A DNA stretch of 64,000 nucleotides from Elusimicrobiota bacterium. Lineage in GTDB: Bacteria > Elusimicrobiota > Elusimicrobia > UBA1565 > UBA9628. The stretch is taken from NCBI GenBank assembly GCA_016218545.1, contig JACRDQ010000046.1, positions 1 through 64,000 of the forward strand, in the 5' to 3' direction. The notes under the pieces were generated by a model. It saw nothing but the letters and a program-made list of their open reading frames with translations, was not told the DNA's origin and ran no database searches. The position numbers and the translations under genes are program-made. Of the stretch, positions 16,042-24,503 are shown in pieces; the first letter of the stretch is position 1; each line of letters opens with the position of its first letter.

Positions 16042-16932
16042 GTGACAGGGACGACCCTCCCCCCCGGCGTCACCCGCGTCCTGCGGGAAGGCGGCATCGT
16101 CAAGTTCGGCCTGCGCCTGGCCGACGGCGCGGAGGTCGAGTCCGTGGTGGTGCCCATGCGCGAGCGCGCGCCCGGCAGGCAGCGCGCCTCTTTGTGCGTG
16201 TCCACCCAGGTCGGGTGCAGGATGGGCTGCGCCTTCTGCGCCACGGCAAGGATGGGCTTGGGCCGGAACCTCGAGCCAGAGGAGATCCTGGCGCAAGTCT
16301 CGGCCGCGCGCAGTCTGGGCGCCAAGCCGACCAACATCACCTTCATGGGCATGGGCGAGCCCCTCGACAACTTCGACCGCTGGGCCGCGTCCGTGCGCCT
16401 GCTCATCGACCTGCCCGCGGGCCTGGCGGTCGCCATGAACCGCATGACGGTCTCCACCTGCGGCCTCGTGCCCGGGCTCGACCGCCTGGCGGAGCTCAAC
16501 TGGAGGCGGGTCACCCTGGCGGTCTCCCTCAACGCGCCCAACGACGCCATCCGCTCCAGGCTCATGCCGGTCAACCGCAAGCACCCCATGGCGGAGCTGA
16601 AGGAAGCCCTCCTGCGCCATCCCCTGCGCCGCGGGGTCTTCATGGCCGAGTACGTGCTCCTGGCCGGGATCAACGACCGGCCCGAGCACGCCGACGAGCT
16701 CGCCGAGTACCTCGCCCCGTTCCGCGCCGCCGTGAACCTCATCCCGTACAACGGCGTCAAGGGCGCGGAGGGCTTCGAGCCCCCGGCCCGCGCCGCAGTC
16801 GAGCTCTTCCAGGGCAGGCTCCGCCAAGCCGGCCGGCATGCGGTCGTGCGGGAGACCAAGGGCCGCGGCATCGAAGCGGCCTGCGGCCAGCTCACAGGCT
16901 CGACTGCGCGGCCGCCGTCGTCCATGGTATAA
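16042..16932 (+). CDS. rlmN: RlmN-type radical SAM 23S rRNA/tRNA adenine-C2 methyltransferase, short N-terminus
   Basis: A 296-residue enzyme that methylates C2 of an adenine (A2503 of 23S rRNA in E. coli) by radical SAM chemistry. LCVSTQVGCRMGCAFC holds the resolving Cys and the CxxxCxxC [4Fe-4S] motif. MGMGEPLDN and STCG follow, and near the C-terminus GRGIEAACGQL carries the methyl-accepting Cys. Typical RlmN has about 350 residues; the N-terminal helix-hairpin RNA-binding region is nearly absent here. GTG 16042 is preferred to ATG 16021 because it sits 6 nt after a -10 box. It is followed by the -10 of the next gene, which overlaps its stop. Confidence 0.85.
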   Translation: MTGTTLPPGVTRVLREGGIVKFGLRLADGAEVESVVVPMRERAPGRQRASLCVSTQVGCRMGCAFCATARMGLGRNLEPEEILAQVSAARSLGAKPTNITFMGMGEPLDNFDRWAASVRLLIDLPAGLAVAMNRMTVSTCGLVPGLDRLAELNWRRVTLAVSLNAPNDAIRSRLMPVNRKHPMAELKEALLRHPLRRGVFMAEYVLLAGINDRPEHADELAEYLAPFRAAVNLIPYNGVKGAEGFEPPARAAVELFQGRLRQAGRHAVVRETKGRGIEAACGQLTGSTARPPSSMV

Positions 16933-16933
16933 T
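16925..16933 (+). promoter_or_regulatory. extended -10 promoter for the methyltransferase/glycosyltransferase pair
   Basis: TGGTATAAT is a perfect extended -10 (TATAAT at 16928-16933) overlapping the rlmN stop codon. The GTG start of the next gene lies 9 nt downstream, so the mRNA would be leaderless or carry only 2-3 nt. Confidence 0.6.
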
Positions 16934-16942
16934 CCGTACTCC

Positions 16943-18001
16943 GTGTCCAGAACACCTCCCCGGAACCAGCACGACCACCGCCCGCGGCGCGACCACGGGC
17001 ACGCCGGGCGCGGGCACAAGCCCGCGCCGCCGGAGCCGGCCAGGGTCCTCCGCTCGCCCAGGTGCCCGGGCTGCGGCTCGGACGTGGCGGCCAAGGCCTT
17101 CAACGCGGTCGAGCCCGGCTTCGAGGTGCTGACCTGCCGCCTCTGCGGCATGGGCAGGACCATCCCGCCGGTCCTGCCCGAGCAGTTGGGCCGCTGGTAT
17201 CCCGACACCTATTACGGCAAGGAGAACGTGCGCTTCAACGCGCTCTTCGAGCGCCTGACCCGGCTCTTCCGGATGCGCCGGGCCCGCGCCATCGCGGCGC
17301 GGGCCAAGCCCGGGCCCGTGCTCGACGTGGGCTGCGGGCGCGGCTTCATCCTGTCCTGTCTGCGCGACATGGGCTTCCAGCCGCACGGCATCGAGCTCTC
17401 CGACACCGCGGCCTGGCACGCCCGCAACACCCTCAAGCTCGACGTCGAGACCTGCGACTTCCTCTCCTCCCCGCACCGCGTGGGCATCTACGACGCCGTC
17501 ATCCTCTGGCACAGCCTCGAGCACATGCCCCGCCCGGCCGAGGCCGTCACCCGTGCCCGCGAACTCCTCAAGCACGGAGGGCTCCTGGCCGTGGCGGTCC
17601 CCAACGTCGAGAGCCTCCAGGCGCGGCTCTTCGGCCGCCGCTGGTTCCACCTCGACGTGCCCAGGCACTACTATCACTTCGGCGCGAAGTCCCTCGCCGC
17701 GATGCTCGAGCGGTCGGGCTTCCACGTGGTCCGGGAGGACCACTTCTGCCTCGAGCAGAACCCCTACGGCTGGATCCAGAGCTTCTACAACGCCCTGGGC
17801 TTCGACGACAACTTCCTCTACTCTCTGCTCAAGAACCGCAGCGCCCGCACCATGCGGATCCGCCACCACCCCATCCAGGCCGCCCTCACCGCCCTGCTCC
17901 TGCCCCTCGTCACGGCCCTGAGCCTGGTCATGACCGCGGTCGAGGCGGCCCTGCGCCGGGGCGGCACCATCGAGGTCTACGCGGTCAAGCGAGGGGCATG
18001 A
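16943..18001 (+). CDS. class I SAM-dependent methyltransferase with N-terminal zinc-ribbon-like motif
   Basis: 352 residues from GTG 16943. A basic, His/Arg-rich leader is followed by a Cys4 motif (CPGCG at about 38 and CRLCG) typical of methyltransferase-type zinc ribbons. Next is YPDTYYGKENVRF, then the Rossmann core: motif I VLDVGCGRGFILSCL, a helix, AVILWHSLEHMPRP (motif IV) and LLKHGGLLAVAVPN. The order zinc ribbon, methyltransferase and C-terminal hydrophobic helices (ALTALLLPLVTALSLVMTAV) is common among enzymes modifying sugars or lipid-linked glycans in surface-polysaccharide loci. The stop overlaps the next gene's ATG (ATGA). Confidence 0.75.
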   Translation: MSRTPPRNQHDHRPRRDHGHAGRGHKPAPPEPARVLRSPRCPGCGSDVAAKAFNAVEPGFEVLTCRLCGMGRTIPPVLPEQLGRWYPDTYYGKENVRFNALFERLTRLFRMRRARAIAARAKPGPVLDVGCGRGFILSCLRDMGFQPHGIELSDTAAWHARNTLKLDVETCDFLSSPHRVGIYDAVILWHSLEHMPRPAEAVTRARELLKHGGLLAVAVPNVESLQARLFGRRWFHLDVPRHYYHFGAKSLAAMLERSGFHVVREDHFCLEQNPYGWIQSFYNALGFDDNFLYSLLKNRSARTMRIRHHPIQAALTALLLPLVTALSLVMTAVEAALRRGGTIEVYAVKRGA

Positions 18002-19491
18002 GCGCTCCGGCGCAGGCCTCACCGCTCTTGCGCAGCCGCGCCCTCCTCCTCGGACTCATCCTCGCCGCCTCGTGCCTGGCGCACCTCAAGGGCCTCTCCT
18101 CCCCCCCGCTCGACTACCACTACCACCGCCAGTGCAACACCGCGGCGATCAGCCGCAACTTCGCCGAGCGCGGGGAGGTCCTGTGCCCGCGCATCGACTG
18201 GGAAGGGGCCTACGACGGCTGCTCCGCCACGGAGCTCCCGCTTTACATGTGGGCCGCGGGCAAGCTCTGGGGCCTCGGAGGCCTCGGCCATCTCTGGGCG
18301 CGCCTGCTCTCCGCGCTCCTCTCCGCCTTGACCGCGGTCTACCTCTTCAAGCTCCTCGAAAGCTGGATGGAGACCGAGGCGTCCTTCTACGCCGCGGTCC
18401 TGTTCTCCTTCATTCCGCTCGAGGTCTACTTCGGCCGGACCATCCAGCCCGAGGCCGCGGCCCTCTTCGGCTCCGTAGGCGCGCTCTACCACTGGCGCAA
18501 GGCGCTCGAGCCGGGCCGGCCGTGGGGCCACTGGGCCGCGGCCTCGGGCTTGGCCTTCCTCGCGGTCGGGCACAAGCTCCCCTACATCCACATCCTCATC
18601 CCCATGGCCGCCATGAGCTGGCAGGTCCTGCGCGGGAAGGCCTTCCGCGACCCGGCCACCCTCCTGGCCCCGGTCTTCATCCTGGGCGGGGTCTACGCCT
18701 GGTACCAGCACGCCAGTTCCGGCGCCTTCGTGGTGCCCACGAACGCCTCGGAGGTCCTCGGCCTCCTCCACTACGAGCGTCTGCCCTTCTTCGTCCAGTT
18801 CCAGTTCCTCTCGCGGTTCCCGGAGCTGGCCGCGACTTACGGGGGCGTGGTCCTGGGCTTCATCGGCGCCAGGGAGCTCGTCTGGCGCAGGGGCTCCTGG
18901 GTCCCGGCGGTCTGGTTCCTGGCCGTGGCCGTCCACCTGGTCGCAGGCGGAGACTACACCTTCCGCCACGAGTACACCTCCCTGCCGTTCGCGCCGGTCA
19001 ACGCCGCCTTCATGGGCTTGGGACTCCACCTGCTCAAGGAGAAGGCCGCGGCCTCGGGCTCCCGGCGTGCCTTGGCCGGAGCCGCCCTCCTGGCCCTCTC
19101 GGTCCCGATCCACGCCTCCCTCAGGATCCCGCACTGGTACAAACTCACCCATCCCCAGCTGGTCCACGCGGCCGGGGCCGCGGACTCCGTAAGCGAGCCG
19201 TCCGACCTCTTCCTCTGCAACGAGCGCGCCTCCTCCGTGTTCCTGTACTTCCTCAAGAGGAAGGGCTGGTCATGGGACCTGGCCGAGGCCGGCCCTGAGA
19301 AGCTGGGTCAGGTCGAGGAGAAGGTCCGGCTGGGAGCCGCGTTCTATGCCACGGCCAAGAGCCCTCTCTTCTCAGACCCCGAGGGGATTTACGCGAGATG
19401 GTTCTACGTCCGCTACCCGGTCGTCTACGACGACCAGGGCCTGCTGATCTTCAGGCTCAGCGCCGGGGGCCGTCAGCGGACCGGGCCTTGA
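17998..19491 (+). CDS. GT-C family membrane glycosyltransferase
   Basis: 497 residues with roughly ten transmembrane helices. The first periplasmic loop has LDYHYHRQCNTAAISRNF and RIDWEGAYDG, and a later loop has VYFGRTIQPEAAALFG, resembling the ArnT/PMT-like glycosyltransferase layout that transfers a sugar from a polyprenyl-phosphate carrier. The ATG overlaps the methyltransferase stop, so the two are translationally coupled and probably act on the same envelope glycan. Its last 35 bp overlap a small convergent gene on the other strand. Donor and acceptor cannot be told from sequence. Confidence 0.65.
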   Translation: MSAPAQASPLLRSRALLLGLILAASCLAHLKGLSSPPLDYHYHRQCNTAAISRNFAERGEVLCPRIDWEGAYDGCSATELPLYMWAAGKLWGLGGLGHLWARLLSALLSALTAVYLFKLLESWMETEASFYAAVLFSFIPLEVYFGRTIQPEAAALFGSVGALYHWRKALEPGRPWGHWAAASGLAFLAVGHKLPYIHILIPMAAMSWQVLRGKAFRDPATLLAPVFILGGVYAWYQHASSGAFVVPTNASEVLGLLHYERLPFFVQFQFLSRFPELAATYGGVVLGFIGARELVWRRGSWVPAVWFLAVAVHLVAGGDYTFRHEYTSLPFAPVNAAFMGLGLHLLKEKAAASGSRRALAGAALLALSVPIHASLRIPHWYKLTHPQLVHAAGAADSVSEPSDLFLCNERASSVFLYFLKRKGWSWDLAEAGPEKLGQVEEKVRLGAAFYATAKSPLFSDPEGIYARWFYVRYPVVYDDQGLLIFRLSAGGRQRTGP

Positions 19492-19630
19492 GCCGGGAGA
19501 GGACCGCCCAGGCCAGGAAGCACGACGCGGCAGGGGCAAGAGCGGCCGGGGTGCGCGAGAACACGAGGAACCGGAAGGCGAAGACCAGGCCGCAGGCCAG
19601 GAAGACCCAGCGCAGGCTGTAAAAGTTCAA
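19457..19630 (-). CDS. possible small two-helix membrane protein
   Basis: A 57-residue frame from TTG 19630, overlapping the stop of the upstream Cys-rich gene (TTGA). The sequence begins LNFYSLRWVFLACGLVFAF, then RFLVFSRTPAALAPAASCFL, ending in a basic tail. Two hydrophobic helices and tight coupling argue for a real gene. The overlap with the convergent glycosyltransferase and the rare start codon argue against it. Confidence 0.4.
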   Translation of the reverse strand: MNFYSLRWVFLACGLVFAFRFLVFSRTPAALAPAASCFLAWAVLSRLKARSADGPRR

Positions 19631-20181
19631 TCCGGGACCGCGCCCTCGGGATTGCCCGCGCACATCCCGCGGACCGCGGCGTCTGCTCCGCCGGCGTCCG
19701 CGTGCCAGACGCAGGCCGGGAGCTCCTCGCAGTCGAGCCGGCGCTGACAGCAACCGCACTCGTCCTCGGGCGCGCAGGTGATCCCAGCGGTCCTCGTGCA
19801 GGTCTTCTTCTTCGGCTTGGCAGCGGCTCCCTTCTTGCCCTTCTTGCTCTTCTTCTGGACCGGGGCGCCGGAGGCCCTGCCCTCGGAGCTGAACTTGTAG
19901 CTCTCCGTGTCATCGGGCATGATGGCGAAATACTTCGACCTGCGGTAGCGCTCCTCCGCGGTCTCCTTCTTGGTCTTGGCTTTCTTCTTGGCCTTGGGCT
20001 TGGGCGCGGCCTCAGGCTCCGCTTCAGGCTCCGCCTCGGGCTGGGCTCCACCCACGACGGCGGTCTCCCCGGCCGGGACCGGGGAAGCGCCTGCCTCCTC
20101 CTCGGGCTGGGCCGCGGCGCGGGAAGCCCCGCACCAAACGAGGATGGATGCGAGGAGCCAGGCCGAGCGCGTCGTGGTCAT
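19627..20181 (-). CDS. secreted Ala/Lys/Glu-rich protein with Cys-rich C-terminus (unknown)
   Basis: 184 residues with a signal peptide (MTTTRSAWLLASILVWCGAS). Next come acidic Pro/Glu repeats (PEAEPEAEPEAAPKPKAKKK), a KYFAIMPDDTESYKF segment and a second Lys-rich stretch. The C-terminal 60 residues hold nine cysteines (CTRTAGITCAPEDECGCCQR onward), suggesting a disulphide-stabilised module. The start is supported by TTGAAC-17-TATAAT ending 6 nt before the ATG. No family recognised. The charged linkers could bind peptidoglycan or polyanions, but that is a guess. Confidence 0.6.
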   Translation of the reverse strand: MTTTRSAWLLASILVWCGASRAAAQPEEEAGASPVPAGETAVVGGAQPEAEPEAEPEAAPKPKAKKKAKTKKETAEERYRRSKYFAIMPDDTESYKFSSEGRASGAPVQKKSKKGKKGAAAKPKKKTCTRTAGITCAPEDECGCCQRRLDCEELPACVWHADAGGADAAVRGMCAGNPEGAVPD

Positions 20182-20187
20182 GACCCT

Positions 20188-20216
20188 ATTATAGCCCCGG
20201 CCAGGGCGGGGTTCAA
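20188..20216 (-). promoter_or_regulatory. consensus leaderless promoter of the Cys-rich secreted protein
   Basis: On the minus strand TTGAAC (20211-20216), 17 bp, TATAAT (20188-20193), 6 nt, ATG 20181. This is the best example in the window of a full promoter whose start point coincides with the start codon. Confidence 0.75.
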
Positions 20217-21250
20217 GGAGCTTTCCCCTGTCCGATGAGGCGGACCGTGCGGGTCGGATAGGGGGACTCGATGCCTTCCCTTCCGAAGCGGCCGTGGAGC
20301 CGGCGCACGAACTCGTGCCTGAGGAGATACTGGTCCGTGAACGCCGCGGCCTGGAGGATGACGTTGAGGTCCACGCCGTTCTCGCCCAAGGCGTGGAACC
20401 GGACCAGGGGAACGAAGGAAGGCACGCCTCCGGCCACGCCCCTCATGACCTCGGAGGCGGTCTCCGTGACCACGCGCTCGACCTTCTCGAGGTCGCTGCC
20501 GTAGGCGACCCGGAGCGGCACGATCACGGCCATGCCCGCGTCCGGCTGGTTGTAGTTGGTCACGATGGCGCCCGCGAGCTTGGCGTTGGGCACGATGACC
20601 ATGTTGTTGGCCAGGGTCTTGATGGAGGTGAAACGCCAACTGACGTCCACCACGTGGCCCTCGTCTCCCGAGTCGAGCCTGATGTAGTCCCCCTGCCGGA
20701 CCGTGCCGGAGACCGTGATGTGGAAGCCCGAGAAGAGGTTGGAGAGCGTATCCTGCAAGGCCAGGGCCACGGCCAGACCGCCGACCCCCAGGGCCGTCAG
20801 GATGGGAGTGATGGGGATCCCCAGGTTCTGCAGGATGATGAGGCCGCCGAGGATGAAGACGACCAGCCGCACCACGTTGGTCAGGATGGAGGTGTGCTGG
20901 AGGCCGTGCTCGAGCCGGCTGGAGTAGAGCCGGCCGAAGCCTCCGGCCAGCCTCGAGATGTACACCGTGACCGCGACGATGGCCACGACCTGCAGGCCCC
21001 GGATGAGCATGGCCTCGAGCCCGGGCTTGAGCGGCAGGTCGACCACCGCGGCATAGGCCCCGACCACGGTCACGAGCACGGTCGCGACCCCGGCGAGGGA
21101 GTCGACGATGATGTCGTCCCCCTCCCAGCCGGTCTTGGCCGTGAGGGCCTTGAGCCTGGCCAACGCCACCCGCTCGAGGAACCGGCCGCCCAGATAGCCG
21201 AAGCCCGGCCACAGGAACGGCACCAGCCACTTCACGATGAACTCTCTCAT
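20213..21250 (-). CDS. MscS-family mechanosensitive ion channel
   Basis: 345 residues. Four or five transmembrane helices occupy residues 1-160, ending in the pore helix region PILTALGVGGLAVALALQDT followed by LSNLFSGFHITVSG. The beta domain follows (VRQGDYIRLDSGDEGHVVDV, FTSIKTLANNMVIVPNAKLA), then a C-terminal alpha/beta domain. These are the standard landmarks of small-conductance mechanosensitive channels that release solutes on osmotic downshock. The ATG at 21250 has GGAGG 8 nt upstream and a TAGAAT -10 at 21270-21275, so it has a conventional leader. Stand-alone gene. Confidence 0.9.
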   Translation of the reverse strand: MREFIVKWLVPFLWPGFGYLGGRFLERVALARLKALTAKTGWEGDDIIVDSLAGVATVLVTVVGAYAAVVDLPLKPGLEAMLIRGLQVVAIVAVTVYISRLAGGFGRLYSSRLEHGLQHTSILTNVVRLVVFILGGLIILQNLGIPITPILTALGVGGLAVALALQDTLSNLFSGFHITVSGTVRQGDYIRLDSGDEGHVVDVSWRFTSIKTLANNMVIVPNAKLAGAIVTNYNQPDAGMAVIVPLRVAYGSDLEKVERVVTETASEVMRGVAGGVPSFVPLVRFHALGENGVDLNVILQAAAFTDQYLLRHEFVRRLHGRFGREGIESPYPTRTVRLIGQGKAP

Positions 21251-21351
21251 GGGACGCGCCTCCGGCCCTATTCTAGCTTTCTGCCCGCCCCCGCGTCATC
21301 ACACCACGGCTCCATCGCGTTTGCTACGATATCCGGAGCACCCGACCAGCC

Positions 21352-21735
21352 ATGTTCTTGCGCTTCTTCAGGATCGCGGCCACCGCGGCCCTCATCTACC
21401 TCTTCTTCAGGGTCGGCTACCCCCTGCCGGGACACCAGCTCTACCACATGCTGGTCGTGCTCGGCATCCTCGTGGCCGCGGCCGTGCTCACCGTTGGCCT
21501 GCAGCTCGTGGAGTTCGCGTCCACCAAGGCCCCTCTCGTGCTCGAGGCCCTCTTCGCCGGAGCGGTCCTGGTCGGGCTCGGGTTCACCATGCCGGCGCGC
21601 AGGGGCCCGATCCTGCCCCAGCTCCTGCAGGGCCGCTTCCCGACCGAGTCCTCGGTCAGGGAAGGGCTCGGACTCATCGGCATGGACCCCAAGTCCGAGA
21701 CCTCCCAGCGCATCATCAAGCTCTTCCCGAGATAG
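21352..21735 (+). CDS. small membrane protein of unknown function
   Basis: 127 residues with three hydrophobic helices (FRIAATAALIYLFFRVGYPL, YHMLVVLGILVAAAVLTVGL, LEALFAGAVLVGLGFTM) and a soluble tail ending SETSQRIIKLFPR. The tail has the look of a short motor- or kinase-anchoring helix but no known motif. A TACGAT box precedes the gene by about 20 nt. Its stop is 1 nt from the stop of the convergent gene at 21737. Confidence 0.55.
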   Translation: MFLRFFRIAATAALIYLFFRVGYPLPGHQLYHMLVVLGILVAAAVLTVGLQLVEFASTKAPLVLEALFAGAVLVGLGFTMPARRGPILPQLLQGRFPTESSVREGLGLIGMDPKSETSQRIIKLFPR

Positions 21736-21736
21736 G

Positions 21737-23053
21737 CTAGCCGAAGTTCTCGCCGCCGAAAGTCGCTGCGAACTCCTCCGGCGTCCCTTCCCAGGCAGGC
21801 CCCTCGGCCCGGGAGGCCGCGATCCTGCCTCCGGAGAACCCCTCCCAGGCCCAGGCCCTCCCGACCCTGACCGCCGCTTCCCCCCCGGCCGCGTGCGCGA
21901 CCGGGACGAACACGATGGGCCGGCCCCGGGCCAGGACCCGGGACGCCGCGACCCTGAAAAAGCGGGCGCGGTACGGGGTCTCGCGGAGGAACTCGGCCTC
22001 GAGCTCGGCCATGGCGGAGGACGCGGCCCCGGCCTCGATGCCGAGGACCGACAGGCACCGCAGCGCTGCGTCCCGGGCAGGCCCGGACAAGGCGCCGGTC
22101 TCCGTGCTCGACCGCCCGGTCCCGCCGGAAAGGGAGGGCTCCTCCAGGGCAGCCAGGAGCCACGCTTCCATGGAACGCCACGCGCTCCTCGGGTGGACCC
22201 ACCCCGGATGCGTCTTCTCGAAAGCGCGATAGGAAGCCTCGCCCCGTAAACGGGCGAGGACTCCCGCCGGATCGCCGGCCCCGGGGCTCCGCCTGCGCTG
22301 CCTGGCCAGCCACTCCCGGGCCGTGTAGCGGCCGCGCGCGGTCGCGGGGATGCCGCCGGCCAGGGCCATGGCGAACGCGCCGCCGGCTGCGAGCCCCTTG
22401 AGCAGACGCAAGGGCATGCGGTCCCAAGCCGTGACAGCCAGGAACCGGGAGCTCAGAGCCCCGCGGCTGCGCGCGGACCGGTCGATGCCCAGGTGGTGGT
22501 GTCCCATGAACCCGGCATAGAGGGATTCCTCGACCAGGGAAAGGGTATCGAGGGCGAAAGGGTCCACGGCCACGACGAGCCTCGGCCTGGAGGTGGGACG
22601 CAGGCTGCGCAGGACCCACTGCGCGTGCCGGACGAGCTCGAGGTTCATGTACGCGAGCTCCCCATGCACGGGGCCATGGGAGATGAGCGCGAAAAGCGCC
22701 GCCTCCTTGCCCGCCCGCGCCTCGGTCCCGCGCAGGAGCGCCTCAGCCTCGGCCAGGCGGCCGGAGCGGTCGAAAGGGAGCTGGACGCCGCCGGTCAGGA
22801 CCTTGAGGCCTGCCTCGTGAATCCGGGCGATCCAAGAGGCCGGGGCGGCGCCGAACGCCAGGGCCAGGGCCCGGCCCGCGAGGTTGAGAGGGGCCTCAAG
22901 AAGAGCGCGGTGGGCGTCGCGCTTGGCCGGGACCGGGAGTCCATCGCGCGCGATGCGGGCCTTGTCCGCGGCGATGATGATCCCGGCCAGGTCCTCTGCG
23001 GTCCCGGTGGCCGGCCGGGCGGGAGAAGAGCCCTTCTCGCCGACGGATGACAT
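21737..23053 (-). CDS. protein of unknown function (438 aa)
   Basis: A mostly soluble, Ala/Arg-rich protein with one hydrophobic stretch (LLKGLAAGGAFAMALAGG, near residue 215). Conserved-looking blocks are LFALISHGPVHGELAYMNLE, PRLVVAVDPFALDTLSL and GFMGHHHLGID. The His-containing blocks could be an active site, possibly of an acyltransferase-like or hydrolase fold, but I recognise no family. The promoter TAGAAT (23060-23065) ends 6 nt before the ATG. Divergent from the gene at 23088, with only 34 bp between the starts. Confidence 0.5.
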   Translation of the reverse strand: MSSVGEKGSSPARPATGTAEDLAGIIIAADKARIARDGLPVPAKRDAHRALLEAPLNLAGRALALAFGAAPASWIARIHEAGLKVLTGGVQLPFDRSGRLAEAEALLRGTEARAGKEAALFALISHGPVHGELAYMNLELVRHAQWVLRSLRPTSRPRLVVAVDPFALDTLSLVEESLYAGFMGHHHLGIDRSARSRGALSSRFLAVTAWDRMPLRLLKGLAAGGAFAMALAGGIPATARGRYTAREWLARQRRRSPGAGDPAGVLARLRGEASYRAFEKTHPGWVHPRSAWRSMEAWLLAALEEPSLSGGTGRSSTETGALSGPARDAALRCLSVLGIEAGAASSAMAELEAEFLRETPYRARFFRVAASRVLARGRPIVFVPVAHAAGGEAAVRVGRAWAWEGFSGGRIAASRAEGPAWEGTPEEFAATFGGENFG

Positions 23054-23059
23054 TGGCGA

Positions 23060-23079
23060 ATTCTATCAAAAATGATACT
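23060..23079. promoter_or_regulatory. overlapping divergent -10 elements
   Basis: On the minus strand TAGAAT (23060-23065) ends 6 nt before ATG 23053. On the plus strand GATACT (23074-23079) ends 8 nt before ATG 23088. The two starts are 34 bp apart, so the two promoters share DNA and polymerase binding at one should exclude the other. Confidence 0.5.
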
Positions 23080-23087
23080 CTCACCCC

Positions 23088-24497
23088 ATGCAAGTCCTCG
23101 CTCTCCTCCTCGCCCTTTCATGCTGGTCCTACGCCGAGAACACCCTCACCCCGGGCTACGTGGTCCGTTCCGAGGAGGGCCGGGTCTTCGTCGACTTCGG
23201 CCGCACCTCCGGCATCAAGGCCGGGGACGCGATCACGGTCTATAAGGAGGGAGACGAGCTCCGTCACCCCGTGACCAAGGCCCTGCTCGGCCGCCTCGAA
23301 ACGACCCTGGCCGAGGGCGTCATCGCCGAGGTCCATGACAAGTACTCCGTCGCGAACCTCACCCAGAAGGCCCCGGCCCCCATCCCTTCCGCTGCCCGCG
23401 TGCGCGTCAAGACCGTGTCCATCGAGCCGGTCCAGCCGGCGGCCGCGGCAGCAGCTCCGGTGGTGCCGGTGCCCCCTTCTCCCGCCGTCGCCCCCGCCGC
23501 CCGGGAAGAAGCCGCCGATGACGAGGAGGAGGCGCCCCTGAAGGCCCGGAGCCGCAAATCCAAGTGGCGCAGCTCCGCCTTCGACTACAAGGCCGCGGCC
23601 ATGGCGGTCGCGGACTTCGACGGCGACGGGGTCCAGGACCTGGTCCTGGCCGACGACCGCGAAGTCCACCTCTATCCCTATCCGCCCGCCTCGACCAAAA
23701 GCAAGAGCGACTTCAGGATGCCGGGCATCACCCCGCAGATCATGTCCCTGGAGGCCGCGGACCTCAACGGCAACGGCAAGGCCGAGCTCTTCGTCACGAT
23801 TTTCAACGCGGGCTTCCCCAGGATGGAGACCACGGTGCTCGAGCTGCAGGCCGGCGGACACTGGGTGGAGGTCGCGGGTCTTCCCTACATCGTCCGCTCC
23901 TACCAGGGGGCCAAGGGCGAGAAGTTCCTCGCCGTCCAGCAGCTCCTCGACAACAAGACCTTCCCCTTCTCGAGCATCATGTCCCTGGAGTACCGCGACG
24001 GCAAGTACGCCGCGGGCAAGGCTGCCGTGCGCTTCAAGCGGGTGGACTGGATATACGACTTCACCTCCGTCGAGTTCGCCGACGAGCAGGGACCGGCCCC
24101 CCTCTACCACATGAGCACGGACCGCCTGCGCCTGGATCTCAAGAAGGGCTCGTGGAAGTCCTCCGAGGCCTTCTCCCAGACCCCCAACCGCATCACCTGG
24201 GCCGAGCGCATCCTCCAGTGCCGGCCGCCGGTGTTCGTCCGCTACGACGACCAGGGAACGCCCAGCCTCTACGCGGTGCGCAACATCGCGAAGTTCGGAG
24301 GCCTGGCGCACACCTTCGGGCTCTACTCCAGGGCCGAGATCCATCGCAAGCTTTGGAACGGCATGGCCTTCGAGACCGCGTGGAAGGCGGACGTCGAGGG
24401 CTTCTCCCCGGCCCAGGTCATGACGCCCGGAGGCGAGCTCGTCGTGACCGTCGTGGCCACGACCGGCAAGTCCGCCGTCTACGGCTACGAACCCTGA
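23088..24497 (+). CDS. secreted FG-GAP/VCBS-repeat-like protein
   Basis: 469 residues with a signal peptide (MQVLALLLALSCWSYA). Residues 20-105 form a beta domain (VVRSEEGRVFVDFGRTSGIK, GDAITVYKEGDELR) like those seen in envelope proteins. A Pro/Ala linker follows. The main part starts with AAAMAVADFDGDGVQDLVLA, an FG-GAP calcium-binding type repeat (DxDGDGxxD), then AADLNGNGKAELFVT, the next blade. Later blades lose the Asp pattern. Probably a periplasmic or outer-surface beta-propeller; ligand unknown. It starts a long co-directional run ending at ybeY. Confidence 0.65.
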   Translation: MQVLALLLALSCWSYAENTLTPGYVVRSEEGRVFVDFGRTSGIKAGDAITVYKEGDELRHPVTKALLGRLETTLAEGVIAEVHDKYSVANLTQKAPAPIPSAARVRVKTVSIEPVQPAAAAAAPVVPVPPSPAVAPAAREEAADDEEEAPLKARSRKSKWRSSAFDYKAAAMAVADFDGDGVQDLVLADDREVHLYPYPPASTKSKSDFRMPGITPQIMSLEAADLNGNGKAELFVTIFNAGFPRMETTVLELQAGGHWVEVAGLPYIVRSYQGAKGEKFLAVQQLLDNKTFPFSSIMSLEYRDGKYAAGKAAVRFKRVDWIYDFTSVEFADEQGPAPLYHMSTDRLRLDLKKGSWKSSEAFSQTPNRITWAERILQCRPPVFVRYDDQGTPSLYAVRNIAKFGGLAHTFGLYSRAEIHRKLWNGMAFETAWKADVEGFSPAQVMTPGGELVVTVVATTGKSAVYGYEP

Positions 24498-24503
24498 GAG
24501 CCC

